Origin: Hermatobates lingyangjiaoensis
Taxonomy: Eukaryota > Arthropoda > Insecta > Hemiptera > Hermatobatidae
Direction of reading: 5' to 3'
DNA length: 64,000 nucleotides
Assembly (NCBI GenBank): GCA_026182355.1
Contig: JAPFBL010000238.1
Coordinates: forward strand, 372,001 to 436,000
Both the position numbers and the translations under genes were made by a program. The stretch's first letter is position 1; every line of letters starts with the position of its first letter. Shown here in pieces: positions 53,540 through 63,965 of the stretch. The notes under the pieces are model-generated. The model was not told the origin of the DNA and searched no databases. It saw only the letters and a list, made by a program, of their open reading frames with translations.

Positions 53540-55645
53540 TATATATTACAAACAAATCAACTTTTTTTTCTTTATTTTCTTACTTTCCCGCTTGTTTTGC
53601 TCTAAAACATTAAAACTTGTTTTGCTTCTCTTATAACACTTACTCATTTTGCAATTCTCTCATCGCCATGTTGGCAGTAATGCGGTCAAATAAGCTGAAA
53701 TAATATTTTTTCCTGATATCACATTTGTACATTATTTATACTTTAGCGATATTTAAAGAGCCTATATTAGTACAATATTATAACTTTGTTTCACCAGCAT
53801 ATGTGCACTTAATCATTTCAGCAAATTTCCTAATTTGGATTAAAATCCTAATATTGGGATTATATTTTGATAACTGCTTGTTTATCATTTTCATCGTTCT
53901 ATTTCTCCCTAAAGAGTATAAATGTCTGGAGAATGTTACCATTGATGAAAAATGGACGTACTTTCCTGCTCTGAATGATTACACAACGCTAATTGTGCTG
54001 TCTGTTGCTACCTGACATATTGTTTTATATACGCTTGTAAATTATAGACGAAGTCTCCCATAAAGGAAGTTTTGTTATAAAAACAATGTTTATGTAGAAA
54101 TTGTGTCTATAATTTACATGTATAAATTATAACTTTATTATTTTGAAACTTCTTTTGTTAGTTTTTTCTTGAAACTAAGACAAATTAAGAAAATAATATA
54201 TAATCAATATATATGATAATAGCTAAGTTGCAAATATTCTTAAAATTAATCATTCATCAAAGTTAAATTAATTTTTTTCAAGAAGTGGATTTTTGAACTG
54301 CACATATATTTTTGAATGGTTATTTGAACTTAACTTATTTTTTGATTGATATAAGATACAAGTGCCTGCGAGTGTGTCTTTTTTATATTTTCACAGAGCT
54401 ATATATAATACCAAAACTATATGCAATTTGCAGGGGATGGCTTTTATTATTATTTTTACAATTTTCTTATAAAATTTTATAAGAAAACCTTCAAGTTATT
54501 TATGATTGAAATATAAAAAGGTGTGTTCTTGTTATATTTTTTGGTAACTTTAAGACCTTTATGAATGCATGTGCGCTATTTATGAAGGACGCTAGCGGTA
54601 TAATGACTAGCGTTAATAACATCTCGACGAGCTTTATATAGAGAGGTTGTATGATAGTGTCCTAGCAATAATCTTTAAAGGTTGTAGCTAATAATTGAAA
54701 AAAAAAAAAGATTCAAAACATTCAAATGAAAATATTTTCCAGAAAGTTTTAAAACACATAGTCAATTAGAAATTTCATTGTCTACAACTTTCTGTAACGC
54801 CATCTAAACCTTTCACATGCTTGAATTCTGTTTTCTCCTTTATATAAGTAGTGCCTAAAAAAAATAATATATGTTATTGGTTTTGCAGAGTTCCACAGAA
54901 CTCAAGGATTTCATAACAAAATTTAAGGGTTTGGTAATTTATTTTTTGAACATAGTAAGTAATTCTCTTACTGTTTCCCAATATAAAGTCCCGGGAAAAT
55001 ATATTTGCTTCTTATAACTAACCTCGTTGTATATTTCGTTTTGTATTTGAACTGCCATATATTTTACTGGTAATATATGCACAACTGAGAAGAAAATAAC
55101 AAACAATACCATCAAGTAAATCGTAATAGAATTATAACTCATTTTCTGTTATTTTTCGTGTGTCATTTTACGTTAGTTTTACATCAGTACTGTTGTCTCT
55201 TCTCTCTCTCTGACCGTTAAGTCAATCTATTTTAAACACATTTTGTACAATTTTTTAGTCTGTGAAGTTTTATTTGCATAATGATCAATAACTATGAAAT
55301 AAGATATATGGTTTTAAATATATTTCCGGCGTGCTTGCACAAAATAGTGCACTTACAAATATCTTTTATTATATTATATAAATAAATACAAATTTATCAA
55401 TTTACTAATTAAAGAATAATGTCTTAGAAAAGGAATTGAATGTAATAATAATGCTATATGTAACCAACAATGAATTCATTACTTCACACCTATTCTCTGT
55501 GGTTATGAAACATATATACTTACTTACGTATTACAAACCTTATTGTTACAAATAATTAATATTTTAAGCATTTTGCAATACACAAGTGAAAAAAAAAACA
55601 TATTACACTACATTACGGCATCAGTCCTGCTTATTCTCCCACGCT
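53540..55645. other. Anonymous AT-rich DNA
   Basis: T-rich open frames (53725-54015) give hydrophobic peptides without supporting signals. No exon or repeat recognised. Confidence 0.5.
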
Positions 55646-55730
55646 CTTTTCTCCTGAAGACGGATTATCCAAAAATTTGAGTTAGTGTGTCTCTTTCTCT
55701 GTCTGTTAATATTCTTGGTTTTGAACTTAT
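55646..55730 (+). mobile_element. Family C arm, decayed
   Basis: CTGAAGA-C-GGATTATCC-AAAAATTTGAGTT, then AGTGTGTCTC (donor GT lost) and TTTTGAACTTATATA. G of GAAA is mutated. Confidence 0.65.
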
Positions 55731-56236
55731 ATATATAAGCTCCATTTTAATCTTCATTGATATGGAAAATTGTTTGTAGATATGTCTTTGTCTAAATCGG
55801 CACAAACAAGTTCCAAAATATTTTGATTTTGTCAAAATATTTTACAAACAGATGGTTCAAGAAAAATTTTTAAAAAATTCTAGTTCGATTCAGAATTTGA
55901 TTCGATATTATTTTCATTTTAAATATTATTTTTCTTATTAAACATCTGATTTTTTGAAATCTTTGAAACAAGGTTACATACTATTTTTCTCTATACGTTA
56001 GTAGAGCCTAGTGTAATAATGTTGTAAGCACGAACAAGTATTTGTTCATACTTATAGTATTCATATTCACTAGTCATTGCCAAAGTGTATTCTGTAAAAC
56101 TCCGGTGTTCTATCAACAAAATCTGATCTAAGAATTTTATTGCTTTCAAATGAAATTGTCTCTTGTTCAGCTGTCCGAACAACTAAGTTGTTTTTAGTAT
56201 TTATACTTCTCTCTTAAATTTGTAACTTTCCATTCT

Positions 56237-56238
<2 letters not shown>
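55731..56238. other. Anonymous AT-rich DNA
   Basis: Nothing recognised; the - strand frame at 55991-56182 is unsupported. Confidence 0.5.

Positions 56239-56269
<31 letters not shown>
56239..56269. repeat. (TA)n microsatellite
   Basis: TA run abutting the family L palindrome. Confidence 0.95.
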
Positions 56270-56271
<2 letters not shown>

Positions 56272-56456
56272 GGTAACTCACCACAAATTAAAGAAGATAG
56301 TCGCTCTAAGGCCTTTCGCTTTCACGTCGTCAGAGAGCAAGTGAATACAAGTTGCTTGTGTACAAAATACTTGTATTCACTTGCTCTCTGACGACGTGAA
56401 AGAGAAAGGCCTTAGAGCGACTATCTTCTTTAATTTGTGGTGAGTTACCTGAATAT
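56266..56456. mobile_element. Palindromic element, family L
   Basis: Arms ATATTCAGGTAACTCACC.. / ..GGTGAGTTACCTGAATAT. The - arm has CTGACGA-CGTGAAAGCG-AAAGGCC (plus 56318-56341), a stem capped by GAAA; the + arm has CTGACGA-CGTGAAAGAG-AAAGGCC, where one substitution breaks the closing pair. Related to family K. Confidence 0.8.
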
Positions 56457-56502
56457 TTATATCACGTGTTATTGTGACAATTTTCTATATATATATATAT
56501 AT

Positions 56503-56678
56503 CAGTTCAAAAATGAAGAAAAGCATTTTCCGGCGTGCTTCGTCGCCCATTCTCTTTTCTCCTGAAGACGGATCATCCGAAAATTTGAGTTTTAAGTGTG
56601 TCTCTACCTCTGTGTGTTGCTTTTCTTCATTTTTGAACTGATTTGCGTCCATTTTGTTTCGTTGTTTCGAATTTTGAG

Positions 56679-56690
<12 letters not shown>
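56503..56690. mobile_element. Family C element with shortened left arm
   Basis: CAGTTCAAAAATGAAGAAAAG on the left faces CTTTTCTTCATTTTTGAACTG on the right. + arm motif CTGAAGA-C-GGATCATCC-GAAAATTTGAG (56572-56599). The donor is damaged (TTTTAAGTG) and the acceptor is damaged (GTCCAT). Confidence 0.7.
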
Positions 56691-56710
<20 letters not shown>

Positions 56711-56711
56711 A

Positions 56712-57093
56712 CATAAAAAGGATAAATCGGGATGCAGTCAGTTTCTTCCACTTCCAATGAAACTCTCATTGCCGACGTTTCGATTATATTCAAAATCTTT
56801 TTCAAAGGCAAAAGTAAGAATATCTGAAAATGAACAAACTATTACAAATTACATTAATAAACGAATATAGATGGTTAAACTATTCACGGTTTTATTCATA
56901 GTTTTATTAATGATTGTCAATTGAATAGTTTAACTTTCCATATTGTTTTAGTAATGTAATTCGTAATAGTTTGTTAATTTTCAGATATTCTTACTTTTGC
57001 CTTTGAAAAAGATTTTGAATATAATCGAAACGTCAGCAATGAGAGTTTCATTGGAAGTGCAAGAAGCTGACCGCATCCCGATTTATCTTTTAT
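56712..57093. mobile_element. Palindromic element, family M
   Basis: Arms GATAAATCGGGATGC.. / ..GCATCCCGATTTATC. Both carry TTGAAAA-A-GATTTTGAATATAATC-GAAACGTC (+ strand 57003-57033; - strand about 56776-56806), with a four-base GATT/AATC stem. The - arm keeps GCCGACG versus TCAGC in the + arm. Confidence 0.8.
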
Positions 57094-57101
57094 TTGATAC
57101 T

Positions 57102-57339
57102 AGCAGAAGTACCCGACGTTGCTCGGGAATAAAGAGAAGAAATGATAGACAGAATAGTAATTTTTATTTCTAACATATATTTCTTCATAATTAGACAAAG
57201 ATATACAATATCATATTTAAGACAACTGTATGAGACTGAGGTGCTAGAATAGCCCTTTCACACAACCACTTCTCAGACTTGAAATTTTCTTGTAGATTTG
57301 GAAACACATTACAAATCAGATCAGTTTCTGTTTTCACTT

Positions 57340-57377
<38 letters not shown>

Positions 57378-57718
57378 TGTTAGCAAAACACACACACACT
57401 TTTCGTTTTAGGCTTGTACTAAGGGAATGTGGTTAGTGTAAGCCAGGGATGCGCAAAGGTTTTTGTCTATGGTTGATGTGGGATCCCCCCACTGGGAGCC
57501 CTTAGTGTAAGCCAGGGATGCGCAAAGGTTTTTGTCTATGGTTGATGTGGGCTCCCAGTGGGGGATGGTGCTTTGCAAAGTGGCCTAAAACCTTCCTTAT
57601 TACCACATGTGGCCACATATAAAATTTCAGAAAGATTCGTCAAGTCTGTGAGGAATGCATAGAGGACAAACGGACATACAAACATACAGACGAACAAAAT
57701 TATATATTAGATATATCT
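57102..57718 (+). repeat. Dispersed-repeat-like segment with internal 70-bp duplication
   Basis: It begins AGCAGAAGTACCCGACG..GCTCGGGAATAAAG and ends TTTCAGAAAGATTCGTCAAG..GGACATACAAACATACAGAC..TATATATTAGATA, a start and end pairing seen in widespread invertebrate repeats whose class I cannot name with confidence. Inside, GTAAGCCAGGGATGCGCAAA..GATGTGGG is directly repeated (57438-57493, 57508-57553). The junction carries CCCACTGGGAGCCC / GGGCTCCCAGTGGGG inverted blocks. Confidence 0.5.
57342..57374. repeat. (GT)n microsatellite
   Basis: GT run inside the repeat above. Confidence 0.95.
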
Positions 57719-58590
57719 GTCCGACGGTGGACAATTCATTACTGTTTCGTAGATATAAGCTTTAATATGAGCTATCAATCTTTTTCCATTATTAATTTTA
57801 CTTCTTAAATATGTAACATCTTCTTAATATAAACGTCTTAAAATTTTACTTCTTAATATATATAATTATGATCTCATTAAAAAATTGTTCATTAAAGATA
57901 ACTGAACTATTTTTTAAATTTATAGACTATTATTAATAATATATAATTTATTATACATATTTATTAAAATATTATTTAATATTTTTTATAATATATTATA
58001 TATAATATTAATGTTCACATTAATTTAAATTTAGATAACATTAGTTAAATTATAGCTAATATTATATTATTAATAAAATTCTTTTAATACGAAATGAATA
58101 TTATTTATTTATTTAATTAAAATATTAAATAATTTTGAAGAGTTTTTTTCCAAAATAATTACAATTGATGTTTTTGATATTAAAAAACAAAATTTGACAA
58201 TTGAAAATTACGATTGTTTAACTTCTTGACTTCTTTAATAAATAAAAAATTTCTGTTAGTAAAATAATTACGATTAAATATTTGGATTGGCGTTGTGGGA
58301 GTTAGTGTTTAGTGAGATAACCTCTGTTATTAAAAGGTGTTCCCCCGTTTTTTTTTGGTGTTTCTTTGGCTTTTAGTGAAATTAACTTCATCAATTCCAA
58401 TGCTTTATTTATCACTATTAATTTAATATTAAGATACATTTAATAATAGAATTGTTCAGTGTTTAATATATACATTATCGTTAATAGCATTGAAAAGTAT
58501 AAGTATATGCTTTTTGTATAAAGTTTCTTTACACTTCAAGTTCGACAGCAGCATTACATTTATTTAGAATATCATTGATGAATAATATAA
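57719..58590. other. Anonymous, extremely AT-rich DNA
   Basis: Mostly A/T with TAATATTA-type runs; nothing else. Confidence 0.5.
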
Positions 58591-58870
58591 TAACCTGTTT
58601 TGACTTTATATGTGTTCCTAAGCCTATCGGCCATATAACCACCAAATCAAATCAAATCAGGCCGACTAGTTTAACGTGCTGCCCTTTAGCCACTTTAGAT
58701 TACTCCAAAGTGCCCGAGGTGACCACGCGGAGGCGGGCCTGCACGATACTGCGTCGTGCATCAATACTTACTTCACGCATCAGTATCATGTCAGCGTACT
58801 CAAATCGAGAAAAAAAATAATTTGCCTGATACTTAACTTTTAACCTTACCAACAGGGAAAAAAGGGGGGG
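58591..58870 (+). repeat. Dispersed repeat R1, copy 2
   Basis: Closely similar to 18856-19127 along its length, including CGCGGAGGCGGGCC. It ends in a poly-G run (58864-58876). An 81-codon frame is partly open in both copies, but substitutions do not favour silent sites clearly enough to call it coding. Confidence 0.8.
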
Positions 58871-59018
58871 GGGGGGCTTTCATTTTACTGAACTTCTGTG
58901 GGTCACTGCAGGGAATAATATAATAACCGATGATTATTATTAATCACTGGTTATAGTTTGAATATCATAAAACTTAAAATAATTATATTCATGATGACAA
59001 TATTAATAATAATTAATA

Positions 59019-59102
59019 AACATACATACACACATACAGACAGACAGACAGACACACACACACACACACACACAGACAGACACATACATACACACACACA
59101 AA
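59019..59102. repeat. (CA)n/(CAGA)n microsatellite
   Basis: CATACACACATACAGACAGA followed by CA and CAGA runs. Confidence 0.95.
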
Positions 59103-59460
59103 ATTGTGTACAGAGTAAGAAGCAGTTTTTCTATTTTTAAATACGTCATCTTTCTATTTTCTTCTTAAAACTTTTTAAATAAAATTATTTTACACATTTT
59201 TCTGAAGCATAATTTATCAATATGCTAAAAAGAATGTGGTATGCTATAAAACTTGCTTAGTTTTATAGCATTAGTGTCGCTATCTACTATTGCTTAATTG
59301 GTTAATTACTCATTGTTATTAGAAAAATAATGAAGTAGATTATAATTCAAATGTGTCTTGTCATCTTTGATAGAGTATTATATATAATAATACATTATTA
59401 TTAAATTACATATTATATTATAAAATATGTATATATGTATACATAATCTATATATAAAAA
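59103..59460. other. Anonymous AT-rich DNA
   Basis: TA-rich; no feature recognised. Confidence 0.5.
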
Positions 59461-59585
59461 GATTTCACATAAACACGTGAAACAACAATCAATGATAAAA
59501 CCACATTAAGAAATGGGAAAACAAGATTAAGATCTTTCAACAGTAACAAGCGGTATTCGTCGGAGTCAAAAATCCAACTGAAACA
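59461..59585 (-). mobile_element. Family J single arm
   Basis: GATTTCACATAAACACGTG through GGTATTCGTCGGAGTCAAAAA, the left arm of family J with a mutated hairpin (- strand CCGACGA-A-TACCGC..). No right arm. Confidence 0.75.
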
Positions 59586-60689
59586 GTAGATGCACGATAC
59601 ATGTGGTGAGGGGTTGATAATATAATATCTATTATATTATCTATACATTATATAATATATATAAATAGAAATTATTATAATATAATAATATATTATATTA
59701 TATATGTAATGTGGAAGTTTTTAGAGAAAGTCGGACAAATACACTACTGTTAGTTTTTATTAAACTAGACAATTGATTAATAGTCCTTTCATTAATTCAC
59801 AATAAAAACACTCACTGGGATACACTGTACACTCACAAGTGAAGTCAAGTCAACGAACTGTGCAATCACAGGCCAACCAACCAGGCAGTCCTTAGAGCAA
59901 AGATTCAAATTAACATATAATATATTATATTGTGGTCTTGGAATTAACAGGCTTCACAAGATGATAAATTTGGTGGTTTCTTCAATTTCATATTTCACAC
60001 CACTTGCATAATCAAGTAAAGACTCTATTGAGTCTACTTTATGTCGCTGTTTTCAGATTTAAATAAAATCTGAGATATCTAAAATACTATGATATGAAAC
60101 AGATATGTTTTAACATTGCGGTAAATCAACAATGGGAAATGATATTTCTTTCATTAATGGAGAACATATTAACTAACCAGCTTTGAATGATATACTTGTT
60201 TGTCTAATTATTTGTAGTAGGTTTCTGGTTTTAATAATTCAATAGAAGCCCAGAATAAGGCTGGTAAATAAATGGGTCTATATTACTGAGTCATTCCTGT
60301 TCAAGGTCACATTAGCTAACCAGACGCCTCTTTCACTACAACAATGCAGCAGTATTGTTTGTACAATTCACTTCTAATTGTACATCACTTAATTCGTATA
60401 AATCACTTGGAATAATTTTGCATACTTTTCACAGTTATTGGATATAATAGGCTATGTTACTAATATTTGTAATTACAATAGTATACCTTTTTTTTGGTTA
60501 TATTGATAATGAGCAGTGTCTTATGGCACTGAGTTAATGGGCATAAGATAGTCATAATTATTTAAATTTAAATTATATCAACCTGCAACACTACAAATAT
60601 AAACCTTTTAATTTTACTTGGATGAATTTTAGTTTAATGGTTTGTTCATTTCATCAGTTTATGAATTTTGAAAAATCCATACAGACAGA
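59586..60689. other. Anonymous AT-rich DNA
   Basis: TA-rich palindromic runs at 59620-59710; otherwise nothing recognised. Confidence 0.5.
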
Positions 60690-61008
60690 GAGTGTCTGTC
60701 TCACTCTCTCTGCTCTTTTTCTATCTGTCTCCCTCTCTCTCTCTCTGTCTCTGTCTCTCTGTCTGTCTCTCTCACTCACTCTTTCACTCACTCTCCCTGT
60801 CTCTCTGTCTGTCTCCCTCTCTCTCTTTCTCTCACTCTCCCTACTCTCTTTCTGACTGTCTCTGTCTATCTGTCTCCCTCTCACTCTCTCTCTCTCTATC
60901 TCTGTCTATGTCTGTCTTTCTCTCTTTCTCTCACTCCCTCTGTCTCTCTGTCTGTCTCCCTCTCTGTTTGTCTATCTCCCTCTCTTTCTGTCTCTCTCTG
61001 ACTCAGTC
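60690..61008. repeat. (TC)n/(TCTG)n microsatellite, about 320 bp
   Basis: Irregular CTCT/CTGT array. Long Ser-Leu (one strand) and Arg-Glu (other strand) frames across it are by-products of the repeat. Confidence 0.95.
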
Positions 61009-61017
61009 ACCGCCCAG

Positions 61018-61127
61018 ACTTCCTGCGGGACTACAACTCCTGATGACGACGATAGTCGAAATATCGATGTGAGTTATGTCTGTGTCTTTCTGTGTCTTTC
61101 CTTCGTTTTGAATTTAATTTATATATA
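61018..61127 (+). mobile_element. Family D single arm joined to the (TC)n array
   Basis: CTGATGA-CGACGATAGTCG-AAATATCGAT (61040-61068), then GTGAGT (61069), ending at TTTGAATTTAATTTATATAT. The stem has one mismatch compared with 47841. Confidence 0.8.
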
Positions 61128-61140
61128 TATATATATATAT

Positions 61141-61300
61141 ATAACTTTAAATTACACAAAGCACGACACAAAAAAAAAGAATAAAAAGAGCACTTACAGA
61201 ATTCAATATTTCGAGCTGTTGTTTGTTCGTCATCAGGAGTAGACTAGAAGAGAGGACGAAGTGAGAGAGATCTCCCCACGTCGAAGAACGGAGCGCGAAT
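61141..61300 (-). mobile_element. Family F single arm
   Basis: On the - strand CTGATGA-C-GAACAAACAACAGCTC-GAAATATTGAATTCT, then GTAAGT; reverse of 37037-37198, sharing CTTCGACGTGGGGAGATC. Confidence 0.8.
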
Positions 61301-61307
61301 ATATATA

Positions 61308-61490
61308 TATATATACTTTTTCGTTGGAAATACGATCCAAATAGTTCAATATAGATAAAGAAACATAGAGAAATTAAAAGAACACACTTACAGTCTCTTA
61401 TCTCTCCTGAAGACGGTTCAAACCGAAAATTAGAGACTGTAAGTGTGTTCTTTTGATTTCTCTATGTTTCTTTGTTTATATTGAACTATA
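61308..61490. mobile_element. Family B palindrome with internally deleted left arm
   Basis: The left arm runs TTTTTCGTTGGAAATACG.. to ACACTTACAGTCTC and breaks off before its hairpin. The right arm is CTGAAGA-C-GGTTCAAACC-GAAAATTAGAGACT (61407-61438), then GTAAGT (61439), ending TATATTGAACTATATA. Confidence 0.8.
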
Positions 61491-61494
61491 TATA

Positions 61495-62729
61495 TATAGT
61501 TAAAGTAACAGCAGTTTTTACACTTACTGTTACTAAGTAAAGTTTAGGACCAGTAGCCTAAATATTTTGGGCTATTGTAACTTGTAATCAATTGTTCATA
61601 TAGCCTTCCTAGTGGTGCATAATTCTGGACGGCCCATAGGAATTACTTTGAAGGCCAATCAGAGAGTAAGTTTTCAGTTCTCAATCTTGATCTATTTTAT
61701 GCTGTTTGTCGACATCACAAATATTTCTTTCATTTTGAAATAAACACAGAATATTATTTCTTTTATATGCTCTTTTATGTTTAATAGTAATGTTTTGTCC
61801 GTTTATATTAATATAAACCACCCTCTATATTAATCTACATTCATAAGATATATCTGTAATTCTGATAAAGACAAGGATAGAAACAGATATAAAATGACTC
61901 ATGAATGAGAACTGAAATTCTTAGTTCTCATCCTATTTGATTGCAAGTAACGCCCTACTTGGTGATGACTAACGTTTAGTGGTCAAAAGGTTGTATACTG
62001 GGTATTTACTATAATATCTTTTGGGCAGATATTATTGCAAACTTGAGCCAGGTAAAGGAAAGTTAAATAAAAGATTGACTTTTAGAGCCACTAGCTTTAA
62101 AGCTGGCTGTGTAGAATCTGCTGTTAATTTTAACAACACATGTTTATAGAAGACCTATCGTTGACTTACAGAGACACAAATAAAAAAACGGGCTTGGTTA
62201 AAATTTTAAAAAAAAATAAACAATATTTTTCTTAAAAATCATAAAAATTAATCTGCAGTATGAGTAGAACAAGGCTTTCTAAGAATTTAATAGTTGAAGT
62301 ATAGTTATTAACAAGCAAGTGGGAGAGAGAGAATATTTGACTAATAACAAACGACGTTATCGGATTATGAAAGCTGAGTTTCATTAAAGTTAATAGGCTG
62401 TTTACAAGTCAATGAAGAGATAATTTAAACAGTAAATAACCATTGGATTACCAGCCAAGTGTGGAAGCTGGATAGGGAGTCATAGATACTGGGGTATAGC
62501 ATTAAGCAGAGGGGCTGATTTGTGAACCATTATTATCAAGATTCTTGGGGAAGCGATAAAAAATCTATATATCCTTCAACTTCAACCATTCATTAAACTA
62601 ATACCAGTCAAGTTAGTTGCTGAGTTTGTTTTGATCAAATTAGAGTTGCTTGACCCTTCTTAATTAGAGAGGGCCTTGATATACTGAGGGCCTATAATAG
62701 CGGTATAGAACAATTGTCTTAACACTGTT
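61495..62729. other. Anonymous DNA
   Basis: No exon or repeat recognised. Confidence 0.5.
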
Positions 62730-63617
62730 CATTCTTCTTGAATAGTGATCTGCACATCATGTGTAGTAGTCTTCATAGTATTCATTCTTCTTGAATAGTG
62801 ATCTGCACATCATGTTTAGTAGTCTTCACAGTATTCATTCTTCTTGAATAGTGATCTGCACATCATGTGTAGTAGTCTTCATAGTATTCATTCTTCTTGA
62901 ATAGTGATCTGCACATCATGTTTAGTAGTCTTCACAGTATTCATTCTTCTTGAATAGTGATCTGCACATCATGTTTAGTAGTCTTCACAGTATTCATTCT
63001 TCTTGAATAGTGATATGCACATCATGTTTAGTAGTCTTCACAGTATTCATTCTTCTTGAATAGTGATCTGCACATCATGTTTAGTAGTCTTCACAGTATT
63101 CATTCTTCTTGAATAGTGATCTGCACATCATGTTTAGTAGTCTTCACAGTATTCATTCTTCTTGAATAGTGATATGCACATCATGTTTAGTAGTCTTCAC
63201 AGTATTCATTCTTCTTGAATAGTGATATGCACATCATGTTTAGTAGTCTTCACAGTATTCATTCTTCTTGAATAGTGATATGCACATCATGTTTAGTAGT
63301 CTTCACAGTATTCATTCTTCTTGAATAGTGATCTGCACATCATGTTTAGTAGTCTTCACAGTGTTCATTCTTCTTGAATAGTGATCTGCACATCATGTTT
63401 AGTAGTCTTCACAGTGTTCATTCTTCTTGAATAGTGATCTGCACATCATGTTTAGTAGTCTTCACAGTGTTCATTCTTCTTGAATAGTGATATGCACATC
63501 ATGTTTAGTAGTCTTCACAGTGTTCATTCTTCTTGAATAGTGATCTGCACATCATGTTTAGTAATCTTCACAGTGTTCATTCTTCTTGAATAGTGATATG
63601 CACATCATGTTTATTAG
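62730..63617 (+). repeat. 53-bp minisatellite, about 17 units
   Basis: The unit starts CATTCTTCTTGAATAGTGAT and ends AGTAGTCTTCACAGTATT; starts fall at 62730, 62783, 62836 and so on every 53 bp. Variants form blocks: units 1 and 3 share GTGTAG..CATAG, the middle units have GTTTAG..CACAGTATT, and units from about 63310 end CACAGTGTT. (T/G)-type and GATCTGC/GATATGC differences give a record of block amplification. Confidence 0.95.
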
Positions 63618-63639
63618 TCTTTAGTTTAGTAGTCATGTT

Positions 63640-63833
63640 AAACCATCGGTCTCGAGCCTGTACGATGTCAGGTACTCTTTAAAGATCCCTACTCTAAATA
63701 CACTTGAGTTAGACAAAAATGTAGGACTCCCACTGTAGAATCAATCTTCATTGTGTGGTATCACAAAGGGCCAATGCTCGGCCTACGTGTGTTCCCTTGT
63801 GGGACTACCACTGCAACCTAACCTAACCTAACT
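63640..63833 (+). mobile_element. SINE, 5'-truncated, with CCTAA tail, inserted in the minisatellite
   Basis: The head is missing. The body (CGATGTCAGGTACTCTTTAA.., CTCTAAATACACTTGAGTTAG) is followed by GTGGTATCACAAAGGGCC..GGGACTACCACTGC and AACCTAACCTAACCTAAC. The last about 75 bp match the 3' end of the LINE at 31445-31520 (opposite strand). Confidence 0.85.
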
Positions 63834-63844
63834 ATATTAATACT

Positions 63845-63965
63845 TAAGATATGCATTCTTTCTGAAAAATAAAATGCACCATACATCTAGTAGTCTTCTC
63901 AGCATTATTATTTTTAGTATTGAAATGCACCTTAAGTTTTAGCAGCCTTAGAGTATTCATGTTTT
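63845..63965 (+). repeat. Diverged units of the 53-bp minisatellite
   Basis: GCATTCTTTCTGAAAAATAA..CATCTAGTAGTCTTCTCAGC followed by ATT..TAGTATTGAAATGCACC..AGCAGCCTTAGAGTATTCATG are two degenerate units on the far side of the SINE. The array therefore once continued through this point. Confidence 0.75.

Noticed and set aside
60622..61072. Long Ser/Leu-rich and Arg/Glu-rich open frames
   Set aside because: They translate the (TC)n/(TCTG)n array; both strands and several frames are open because of the repeat period.
62730..63617. CRISPR-like array
   Set aside because: The 53-bp units are contiguous, with no unique spacers, and the window is eukaryotic. It is a minisatellite.
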